Origin: Clostridiaceae bacterium
Lineage (GTDB): Bacteria; Bacillota_A; Clostridia; Acetivibrionales; Acetivibrionaceae
DNA: 15,215 nucleotides
Assembly: GCA_012513545.1 (NCBI GenBank)
Contig: JAAZCB010000828.1
Span: forward strand, 1-15,215
Direction: 5' to 3'
Positions within the stretch are counted from its first letter, which is position 1. Every line of letters starts with the position of its first letter. The notes under the pieces were generated by a model, which saw only the letters and a list, made by a program, of their open reading frames with translations, ran no database searches and was not told the origin of the DNA. The translations under genes and the position numbers were made by a program. This document shows positions 1-6,354 of this stretch, piece after piece.

Positions 1-93
1 TATGTAAACATAATTGCATACCCCGTAAGAGTATTTTTATCCATGCAAATAATGCTTGAATATATGTTTTTATATCACTAATAATAATGTGGT

Positions 94-100
94 GGAGGTG
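94..100 (+). promoter_or_regulatory. Ribosome binding site fixing a TTG start
   Basis: GGAGGTG, 7 bases before the TTG at 108. It is the reason for choosing the unusual start codon of the small membrane protein. Confidence 0.7.
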
Positions 101-107
101 ATTTTAT

Positions 108-479
108 TTGAGTGAGGACATTAACAAAAAAAGCGATTATGTGATTAATGAAAATAATTCCCATAATTTATCAAATCATGAAACGGACTTAAAAAAAAGT
201 TCATCAGTAATAGAAAGTCAAAGGAATGCTGTAGTTATTGAAAAAAGCTCAAGAGTTTACGTAATATTGGGGTGGATGTGTGCTGCACTTATACTTTTTT
301 CGTCAGTCTATTTATCAGCTTTGTTTGCAACGGGTGGAGTGATTTTTGGTGCTCTATTGAACAGACAGATTAGAGGAAGTGGAAATGTTCTCATTATATC
401 AAACATTGTGCTAGGCATAATAAATATTGGATTAGGAATTTTATATATAATAGTCCAGAGGATGGTGTTGGGATACTAG
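108..479 (+). CDS. Small membrane protein, DUF4190-like C-terminus
   Basis: A 123-residue protein with a hydrophilic N-terminal half (about residues 1-48, rich in Asn, Ser and Lys) and a hydrophobic C-terminal half. Residues about 50-84 form one long or two short membrane segments, and 94-117 form another. Between them lies a short basic stretch (NRQIRGSG). A hydrophobic stretch, then R-Q-I-R-G-S-G, then a Gly/Ile-rich segment resembles the DUF4190 family of small membrane proteins, whose function is unknown. The start is a TTG chosen because a strong GGAGGTG lies 7 bases upstream and no ATG fits as well. I infer a small integral membrane protein with the N-terminal tail in the cytoplasm. Its role cannot be assigned, and the next gene is 126 bases away. 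Confidence 0.75.
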   Translation: MSEDINKKSDYVINENNSHNLSNHETDLKKSSSVIESQRNAVVIEKSSRVYVILGWMCAALILFSSVYLSALFATGGVIFGALLNRQIRGSGNVLIISNIVLGIINIGLGILYIIVQRMVLGY

Positions 480-483
480 AATT

Positions 484-529
484 TTACGGTGAGTAACCTA
501 TTTATGCTCGACCCGGTTACTCACCGTAA
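484..529. repeat. Perfect 15-bp inverted repeat with 16-base spacer
   Basis: The left arm TTACGGTGAGTAACC (484-498) is exactly complementary to the right arm at 515-529, separated by 16 bases. As RNA it would form a stable hairpin after the membrane-protein gene, which stops at 479. There is no U-run directly after the right arm; the first T-run begins at about 551. It is therefore not a textbook intrinsic terminator. It could act as a terminator in the minus sense, an mRNA 3' stabiliser, a protein-binding operator for the VanW gene downstream, or a copy of a small dispersed repeat. Confidence 0.75.
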
Positions 530-605
530 GTCTGGAGCGGATACTACTGATTTTTTAACATATATAAGCTATTAATATCACAAATCATGTTAAAGGAGAT
601 AGTAT

Positions 606-1460
606 ATGAAAAATCTTATTGAGAAGTACACTTACAAAGCTATTATTTGCAATGTGATTACTTTTATTTTGATTTTGTGCAGCTGCAGTAATGCAGATAA
701 AAAAGTTGAGAATAATGTATACCTTGAAAATACTAATGTTCGAGGATTGTCTGTAACAGATTTAAGGAAGATAATTAGTAATTATGAAAGCAATATTAAT
801 ACTGATCCCAAAAATGCCAGTGTTGAGCCTGAAAAGTGGGAAATAGTGCCTGAATCGTATGGAAGAAAGGTTAATGTAGAAAGAACGCTTGAGATGATAT
901 TAAATTCAGGAGAAGGAGATAAAGTTAACCTTGTAGTTGAGGATATTAAGCCCGATATAACAACTGAAATTCTAAAAGGGGAAATAGTGGAAATATCCAG
1001 TTTTTCAACTACCTTGCTGGATAGACAGGCCAACAGGGTGGATAATATTGAAATTGCAGCGGACTCAATAAATTGCGAAAAGATAATGCCTGGCGAGGAA
1101 TTCTCGTTTAATGGAGTTTTAGGCAGAAGGACAGGTGAAAAAGGATATAAGAAAGCACCGATTATAATAAAAACTGAAAATGGTCCAAAGAAGAGTTATG
1201 GAGTGGGGGGGGGAATATGCCAGCTTTCTACTACAATTTACAATGCGGCTTTAAAGGCTAACCTCGAAATTACTGAAAGGCATCCTCATTCAAAGAAAGT
1301 AAGCTATGTCCCGGAGGGGAATGATGCAGCAGTTGCATATGGTTCGTCTGATTTAAGGTTTAAGAATAACAGACAATATCCCTTGATTATAAAAGTAAAT
1401 TTGAGTAACAAAAAGCTAACGGTAAAAATATATGAAAACAGAAGCAACAAAGCAGTTTAA
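606..1460 (+). CDS. VanW-family envelope protein (probable lipoprotein)
   Basis: A 284-residue protein. The N-terminus has a basic start, a hydrophobic stretch (about residues 12-25) and L-C-S-C ending at Cys27, which resembles a lipobox, so it is probably a lipoprotein or otherwise exported and anchored. Residues about 140-275 match the VanW family: a region with FSFN-GVLGRRT, then the conserved YGVGGGICQLSTTIYNAAL stretch (about 198-216), then ERHPHS and a DLRF-N motif. VanW was named from vancomycin-resistance clusters, but its biochemical role is unknown and it is common in clostridia without resistance genes. AAGGAGAT lies 5 bases before the ATG. The codons for the VGGG motif lie in a run of nine Gs (1205-1213), a possible slippage site. 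No vanH/A/X genes are in the window, so no resistance function should be inferred. Confidence 0.85.
   Translation: MKNLIEKYTYKAIICNVITFILILCSCSNADKKVENNVYLENTNVRGLSVTDLRKIISNYESNINTDPKNASVEPEKWEIVPESYGRKVNVERTLEMILNSGEGDKVNLVVEDIKPDITTEILKGEIVEISSFSTTLLDRQANRVDNIEIAADSINCEKIMPGEEFSFNGVLGRRTGEKGYKKAPIIIKTENGPKKSYGVGGGICQLSTTIYNAALKANLEITERHPHSKKVSYVPEGNDAAVAYGSSDLRFKNNRQYPLIIKVNLSNKKLTVKIYENRSNKAV
1205..1213 (+). repeat. G9 homopolymer inside the VanW coding region
   Basis: Nine consecutive Gs span the codons for Val-Gly-Gly-Gly at about residues 200-203 of the VanW-family protein. Gain or loss of one G would shift the frame and remove the conserved C-terminal part of the domain. Such a run is exceptional in this AT-rich sequence. 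Confidence 0.9.
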
Positions 1461-1492
1461 ATGCAAGAATAAAAATATTTAAAAATTAGTTT

Positions 1493-1519
1493 TTGAAATA
1501 ATAGATTATTTGTTATAAT
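1493..1519 (+). promoter_or_regulatory. Sigma-A-type promoter of the HPr/EI/uvrC operon
   Basis: TTGAAA (1493-1498) and TATAAT (1514-1519) with a short 15-bp spacer, plus TG one base before the -10, giving an extended -10 TGTTATAAT. Transcription would begin near 1527, leaving a leader of about 105 bases before the HPr start. Confidence 0.6.
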
Positions 1520-1597
1520 AGTTAATAATGAGATAAGTGTAAACTTTTTTTGTAAAATTCAATGTTTTTTTGGGTAGTAGGAAATGTATTTTTAAAT

Positions 1598-1613
1598 TAA
1601 TTATTTAATTATT
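1598..1613 (+). repeat. Tandem 8-bp duplication before the HPr ribosome binding site
   Basis: TAATTATT occurs twice in immediate succession, ending one base before GGGAGG (1615-1620). TTAAAT (1592-1597) can also pair with ATTTAA (1603-1608). An A/U-only stretch next to the SD favours an open ribosome-binding region. It may be no more than local AT composition. Confidence 0.5.
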
Positions 1614-1631
1614 TGGGAGGCTGTAAGAGTC

Positions 1632-1901
1632 ATGGTGAAAAAGGAAATATTAGTTGCTAATGAATCTGGATTGGAGTCAAAACCTGCAGCGATGTTTATT
1701 CAGAAAGCGTCAAACTATAAATCGAGCGTTTGGGTTGAAAAGGGAGAAAGAAAAGCTAATGCAAAAAGTTTACTTGGACTTTTATCATTAGGTGTTGGCA
1801 ACGGCAGCAGGATTATGCTTATTGCAGAAGGTGAAGATGAAGAAGAAGCAGCTCTTGAACTTGAAAAGTACCTGGTCTCCAGCCTGGGTGAAAGTGTCTG
1901 A
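1632..1901 (+). CDS. HPr-like protein lacking the active-site His (Crh-like)
   Basis: An 89-residue protein of normal HPr length and fold pattern. In ordinary HPr the motif GLHARPA carries His15, which receives phosphate from Enzyme I. Here the motif reads GLESKPA, so position 15 is Glu (codon 1674-1676) and Arg17 is Lys. The regulatory Ser46 region is intact (AKSLLGLLSLG, Ser46 codon at 1767), which in Firmicutes is the target of HPr kinase/phosphorylase. This combination recalls Crh of Bacillus, where residue 15 is Gln and the protein works only in carbon-catabolite control with CcpA. I infer a regulatory protein that cannot take part in PTS phosphotransfer at residue 15. It starts at ATG with GGGAGG 11 bases upstream. 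The Enzyme I gene follows with only 4 bases between stop and start. Some annotation would call it ptsH or crh; the symbol is left blank because function is uncertain. Confidence 0.9.
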   Translation: MVKKEILVANESGLESKPAAMFIQKASNYKSSVWVEKGERKANAKSLLGLLSLGVGNGSRIMLIAEGEDEEEAALELEKYLVSSLGESV

Positions 1902-1905
1902 AATT

Positions 1906-3630
1906 ATGAAAAGGAAAGTTGTAAAAGGTGAACCGGTTTCGACTGGTGTTGGTATGGGCGAGATATATACCGTTGAAGATATGAGTATTAAAGTCAGTGA
2001 TGAACCGGTTCAGGAATCTGAAGTTGAAAATCAGATAACAAGCCTTGAAGTAGCAATATGTAGAACATTTATTGAGATATACGATTTAAAGGACGGATTT
2101 AAGAATGTATTAAGTGAAGAGGAAAATCGTATTTTTGATTTTTACAGAGCTATTTTGGATGACAGGTCTTTCTTTGACGAAATAAAAAGTACCATAAAAT
2201 GCAAGAGATACAGAGCAGAAAAAGCTATACATACATGTATTCAAAAGTATATGGATGCTGTTTCAAACAGCGACAATGAGTACTTTAAGCAGCGTTTGAA
2301 TGATTTGAAGGATGTTAGAAAAAGACTGATAAAAAATATATTTGGTGAAAATCAATTAAAAATTGACAGGGTTAACGAAAAACATATAGTGGTTGTAAAG
2401 GAGCTTACGCCCATACTTGCAGCAATGCTTTGTAAAAAAGGTGTTAAAGGAGTTGTTGCAGAGGAGGGGGCAGGTTACTTTTCACATGCATCGATTATTT
2501 TACGAAGTCTTGGTATTCCTACACTAAATGGTGTTGAGTATACAAAATTGAAGGACTTAAAGGGCGAATACGCAGTTATTGATTGCTGTAAAGATATTAT
2601 TATAATCAATCCTGATGAAATGGAAATTCTGGATTACAGGATTGCATCAGGAATGACAAAGCTTTCAATTGACGACCAAGGTTATAACTCACCCGCTGTT
2701 ACCTCAGACGGACACAGAGTGAATCTTATGGCGAACATAAGCAGCGTAAAAGATTTTTGGCTGGCAAAAAAATTGAATATTGACGGAATCGGACTTGTCA
2801 GGACAGAATCCCTATTTATCAACTATAAAAAGGTTCCTGATGAGAAGCGACAGTTTTCTATCTATTCAAAAATTTTAAGAGATATGGGACAAAAACCTGT
2901 AGTAATAAGGACAGCAGACATTGGGGGAGATAAACTTCCGGGAAATCTCAGTTTAAGCTTTGGCACAATTGAACGAAGTATCAGGGGGATTGGAAGGTCC
3001 CTTAAGATGAAGGAAGAACTGATGGTTCAGCTCAGATCAATACTGCGTGCTTCAGAGTTTGGAAATGTCAGCATAACATTTCCGATGGTATATTCGGCAT
3101 CGGAAGTTATAGAAGCAAAGTCTGTAATTGAAGAGGTATATACTCAATTATCAGTTTGTGAAGGTAAAATTAACAGTGATATAAAAATAGGAGCCCTTAT
3201 TGAAACTCTACCGTCTGTCGGAGATCTCGATGCTATTCTCCGACAAATAGATTTTGTCAGCATAGGTACAAATGACCTTTTGCACCAGGTGTGCGGACTC
3301 AATAGAAAATGCTCCACTCTTGAAATGAGATCATACTTTGAACCGGAATTTCTATCAACTCTGAAGTATTGCATCGACAAGGCTGTAGAACATAAAAAGA
3401 AGGTAAGTATATGTGGAGAAATGGCATCCGACCCTGTGGCAACAGCTTTACTGGTTGGTATGGGCGCTGGAGAATTAAGTATGAGTCCAAGTTCTTTTGA
3501 GAATATTAATAGGGTAATTAGAAAATTCAGTCTTAAAGAGGCAAAAGATTTGGAAAAAGAGGTTATGTCCTTAAGTTCGGTTGAACAGGTAAGGCATATG
3601 TTGTCATTATGGATACAAAGCAGGATGTGA
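1906..3630 (+). CDS. ptsI: PTS Enzyme I homologue (PEP-protein phosphotransferase), divergent
   Basis: From ATG 1906 the protein has 574 residues, the usual Enzyme I length. An upstream in-frame ATG at 1792 lies inside the HPr gene and would add a non-homologous tail. Order: N-terminal beta segment, helical HPr-binding domain (about 30-145), phosphohistidine domain with His194 in SHASI, linker, then a PEP-binding barrel (about 255-574). Conserved: RTE (Arg299), IRT-DIGGDK, SIGTNDL (Asn456, Asp457) and CGEMA (Cys503). Drifted: the usual G-G-x-T-S-H is A-G-Y-F-S-H, the N-P-x-L-G stretch before a conserved Arg is replaced, and the Q and D of the usual TNDLxQ...DR region are His460 and Asn466. 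Family role: autophosphorylation with PEP, then transfer to HPr His15, which the neighbouring HPr lacks. It may be a residual or regulatory enzyme, or serve another HPr. Translation is probably coupled to the HPr gene, since the SD is weak. Confidence 0.85.
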   Translation: MKRKVVKGEPVSTGVGMGEIYTVEDMSIKVSDEPVQESEVENQITSLEVAICRTFIEIYDLKDGFKNVLSEEENRIFDFYRAILDDRSFFDEIKSTIKCKRYRAEKAIHTCIQKYMDAVSNSDNEYFKQRLNDLKDVRKRLIKNIFGENQLKIDRVNEKHIVVVKELTPILAAMLCKKGVKGVVAEEGAGYFSHASIILRSLGIPTLNGVEYTKLKDLKGEYAVIDCCKDIIIINPDEMEILDYRIASGMTKLSIDDQGYNSPAVTSDGHRVNLMANISSVKDFWLAKKLNIDGIGLVRTESLFINYKKVPDEKRQFSIYSKILRDMGQKPVVIRTADIGGDKLPGNLSLSFGTIERSIRGIGRSLKMKEELMVQLRSILRASEFGNVSITFPMVYSASEVIEAKSVIEEVYTQLSVCEGKINSDIKIGALIETLPSVGDLDAILRQIDFVSIGTNDLLHQVCGLNRKCSTLEMRSYFEPEFLSTLKYCIDKAVEHKKKVSICGEMASDPVATALLVGMGAGELSMSPSSFENINRVIRKFSLKEAKDLEKEVMSLSSVEQVRHMLSLWIQSRM

Positions 3631-3635
3631 AAAAA

Positions 3636-5498
3636 ATGTTTGATATAACCGAGGAACTTAAAAAACTGCCCGATAAACCGGGCGTTTATATTATGAAGGA
3701 CAAGAGCGGAGAAATAATATATATTGGTAAGGCAAATGTGTTGAAAAACCGCGTAAGACAATATTTTAATTCTCTGGCAAACCAGACGCCGAAAGTAAGG
3801 AATATGGTTCCTCAAATCTGTGAATTTGAATACATTGTAACCGATACCGAGCTGGAAGCTTTAATATTGGAGTGCAATCTTATTAAAAAGCATAAGCCCA
3901 AGTTTAATATTATGCTTAAAGACGATAAAACCTATCCATATATTAAAGTAACGATGAATGAAGATTATCCGAGAATATTGATGACAAGAAAAGTATTAAA
4001 GGACGGTGCAAGGTATTTCGGACCATATACCAGTGCATTTGCTGTTAATGAGACTATAGATCTTTTGAAGAAACTGTTTCCAATCAAATCGTGCAACAAG
4101 GTATTCCCCAGGGATTTTGCCAAAGGCAGACCCTGCCTAAACTATTACATTTATCAGTGCTTGGGGCCCTGTCAGGGTGATGTCGGGAAAGACGAGTACA
4201 GGGCTCTGATGGCGGATATATGCGGGTATCTTGGAGGAAAACATGAAGAAATAGTAAAACGCCTTGAAAACGACATGTACAAGGCAGCTGAGAATATGGA
4301 ATTTGAAAAGGCTGCAAGGATCAGGGACAAGATTGCAAGTCTTAAGTATATAACCCAAAGGCAAAAAGTAGTATCTACAGATATGCTGGACCAGGATGTA
4401 ATAGCCTTTGCCAAAGGAGAGACCGATTCTTGCATACAGGTGTTTTTTATAAGAGGCGGCAAGCTTTTGGGAAGAGAACATTTTATTTTTGAAGGCATAG
4501 GAGATGTATCGGACAGTGAGCTAATGGCATCGTTTATTAAGCAATTTTACAGCAGTTCCGGGTATGTACCAGGAGAGATAGTTCTTAAGGCCAACATTGA
4601 TGAAATAAATATAATTGAAAACTGGCTGAGCAAAAAGAAGGCTTCAAGAGTTCATTTAAAAGTACCTAAAAAAGGAGAGAAGCAGCAGCTTGTTGAAATG
4701 GTTTCTCAAAATGCTGCTATAGCACTGAATCATTTTACTGAAAAAGTAAAGAGTGAGAAAGAGCTGATCAAGAAGGGCCTGGAGAAACTGTCGGAAATTG
4801 TTGGTGCTGTGGAACTTCCCGAGCGATTGGAAGCATATGATATTTCGAATACCGGCTCAAGTGAAATTGTTGCTTCAATGGTGGTTTTTGAAAATGGCAT
4901 ACCGTCAAAAAGTGAATACAGACGATTTAAATTGAAGTCTGTTTTGAATCAGAATGATTATGCAAGTATGCAGGAAATAATTTATCGACGTTTTACCCAT
5001 GCCAGAAGGGAAATTGAAGAAGGTGGTGAGATGGCGAAATCCAAAGCTAAATTTAGCAAACTTCCTCACCTGATTCTTGTTGACGGTGGACTTGGGCATG
5101 TAAATGCAGTGTCTGAAGTACTTGAGGAATTGAGTGTAAACATACCGGTGCTGGGAATGGTTAAGGACAGTAACCACAGAACCAGGGGATTAGTTTCAAA
5201 AACACAGGAAATAAGCATAACTGGTGATTTGCAGTTGTTGAGATTTATTACAGCTATACAGGATGAAGCGCATCGGTTTGCCTTGCAGTACAATAAAAAA
5301 CTTCGAAAGAAAAGGTATAGCGGATCTGTTTTAGATGGAATTGAAGGTGTTGGTCCAAAACGAAGAAAAGCACTTTTGAAGCATTTCGGTTCAGTAAAAG
5401 CAATAAAGTCGGCTGAGGTCGAAGCTCTTGCAGCAGTAGAAGGAATCAGCCGGGATCTGGCCTTTAGAATTTATGAATATTTTAAACAGCAGGAGTAA
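3636..5498 (+). CDS. uvrC: Excinuclease ABC subunit C
   Basis: UvrC makes the two incisions either side of a DNA lesion in nucleotide excision repair, acting with UvrA and UvrB. From ATG 3636 it has 620 residues, a normal length. Domains in order: GIY-YIG nuclease at the N-terminus (GVY 16-18, YIG 29-31, then the basic KNRVRQYF stretch) for the 3' cut; a Cys-containing region; a UVR/UvrB-binding helix pair around residues 205-240 (FEKAARIRDKI); an RNase H-like nuclease for the 5' cut with likely catalytic Asp402 (EAYDISN) and Asp483 (LVDGG); and a helix-hairpin-helix DNA-binding end (about 567-618, GIEGVGPKRRKALLKHFGS). An earlier ATG at 3609 would overlap Enzyme I by 22 bases. I prefer 3636 because the family usually begins close to this M-F-D-I and AGGATGTG lies 6 bases upstream. 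It is probably cotranscribed with the HPr/EI genes. Confidence 0.95.
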   Translation: MFDITEELKKLPDKPGVYIMKDKSGEIIYIGKANVLKNRVRQYFNSLANQTPKVRNMVPQICEFEYIVTDTELEALILECNLIKKHKPKFNIMLKDDKTYPYIKVTMNEDYPRILMTRKVLKDGARYFGPYTSAFAVNETIDLLKKLFPIKSCNKVFPRDFAKGRPCLNYYIYQCLGPCQGDVGKDEYRALMADICGYLGGKHEEIVKRLENDMYKAAENMEFEKAARIRDKIASLKYITQRQKVVSTDMLDQDVIAFAKGETDSCIQVFFIRGGKLLGREHFIFEGIGDVSDSELMASFIKQFYSSSGYVPGEIVLKANIDEINIIENWLSKKKASRVHLKVPKKGEKQQLVEMVSQNAAIALNHFTEKVKSEKELIKKGLEKLSEIVGAVELPERLEAYDISNTGSSEIVASMVVFENGIPSKSEYRRFKLKSVLNQNDYASMQEIIYRRFTHARREIEEGGEMAKSKAKFSKLPHLILVDGGLGHVNAVSEVLEELSVNIPVLGMVKDSNHRTRGLVSKTQEISITGDLQLLRFITAIQDEAHRFALQYNKKLRKKRYSGSVLDGIEGVGPKRRKALLKHFGSVKAIKSAEVEALAAVEGISRDLAFRIYEYFKQQE

Positions 5499-5504
5499 AT
5501 GTAA

Positions 5505-6221
5505 ATGAATTTATATGCAATATCAGATTTGCATCTGGCATGCGGGATAGACAAGCCGATGGATATTTTCGGTGACAGATGGACCAACTATATGGACAGA
5601 TTGAAAGAGGAATGGCAAGGAACAGTCCTTGAGGATGATTATGTGATTATTCCGGGAGACATATCGTGGGCAACCTATCTTGAACAGGCTGTCAGTGATT
5701 TTAAGTTTATTGATTCGATGCCCGGGAAAAAAATAATATCCAAGGGTAACCATGACTACTGGTGGACTACCATGAGCAAGCTTTTAAAATATCTTCAGGA
5801 ACATCAATTTTCAACCATAAGCTTTATGCATAACAACAGCATAAGGGTTAATGGCACTGTCATATGCGGTACCAGAGGATGGAAATGTCCGGGGGATGAC
5901 AATTTCAGTCCTGAAGACAGGAAAATATTTGAAAGAGAGCTCCAGAGGCTTGAACTGTCTTTGAAGACTACATTGACATATACAGGCAATGAGAATATAA
6001 TTACAGCTATGCATTATCCACCATTTAATCAGAAGGGCGAACCGTCAGATTTCGTGGAAATAATGGGGAAATACGGTGTAAACAAATGCGTATATGGGCA
6101 CTTGCACGGACATGGTTTTAAGAATGCTGTTACAGGCTTAATAAACGGTATTGATTTTCAGCTTGTTTCGTCGGATTACCTTGAATTTAAGCCGCTTAAA
6201 CTTGAAATGCAAAAATTTTGA
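5505..6221 (+). CDS. Metallophosphoesterase, calcineurin-like family
   Basis: A 238-residue protein with the full set of dinuclear-metal motifs: D8-x-H10 (SDLHL), G-D52 (IPGDISW), G-N82-H83-D84 (GNHDYWW), H170 (MHYPP) and G-H199-x-H201 (GHLHG). These ligate two divalent metals in calcineurin-like phosphoesterases. No signal peptide or membrane segment is visible, so it is probably cytoplasmic. The substrate cannot be told from sequence; members of this family hydrolyse nucleotides, nucleic acids, phosphoproteins or lipid intermediates. The AGGAG SD overlaps the end of uvrC, and only 6 bases separate the genes, so it is very likely the last gene of the uvrC operon. A tig promoter follows 10 bases after its stop. 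Confidence 0.9.
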   Translation: MNLYAISDLHLACGIDKPMDIFGDRWTNYMDRLKEEWQGTVLEDDYVIIPGDISWATYLEQAVSDFKFIDSMPGKKIISKGNHDYWWTTMSKLLKYLQEHQFSTISFMHNNSIRVNGTVICGTRGWKCPGDDNFSPEDRKIFERELQRLELSLKTTLTYTGNENIITAMHYPPFNQKGEPSDFVEIMGKYGVNKCVYGHLHGHGFKNAVTGLINGIDFQLVSSDYLEFKPLKLEMQKF

Positions 6222-6230
6222 GCCTATGTA

Positions 6231-6259
6231 TTGGATTTTAAATTATATTTTGTTATAAT
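6231..6259 (+). promoter_or_regulatory. Sigma-A promoter of tig
   Basis: TTGGAT (6231-6236), a 17-bp spacer and TATAAT (6254-6259) with TG one base upstream. The same TGTTATAAT extended -10 occurs in the HPr promoter. It starts 10 bases after the metallophosphoesterase stop. The leader would be about 88 bases, and within it GTTTTATTA (6269-6277) can pair with TAATAAAAC (6321-6329) just before the SD. Confidence 0.7.
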
Positions 6260-6354
6260 GTAAGGGCTGTTTTATTACATTATAAGGTTATTATTCAACG
6301 GATTTATATACGCTGATTTTTAATAAAACCAAATAACGGGAGGATTTGTTTTAA

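Noticed and set aside
56..87. Promoter TTGAAT with a TAATAA-like -10 before the first gene
   Set aside because: The -10 matches the consensus poorly and the region is simply AT-rich; too weak to list.
606..1460. Vancomycin-resistance gene (vanW)
   Set aside because: VanW-family proteins are widespread in clostridia and no vanH, vanA/B or vanX is present; the name does not imply resistance here.
1792..1905. Longer Enzyme I starting at ATG 1792 inside the HPr gene
   Set aside because: The extra 38 residues are an out-of-frame reading of HPr, not homologous to Enzyme I. ATG 1906 gives the normal family length.
3144..3815. Minus-strand open frame of 223 codons across the ptsI/uvrC junction
   Set aside because: It lies opposite two well-supported genes and its translation shows no family features.
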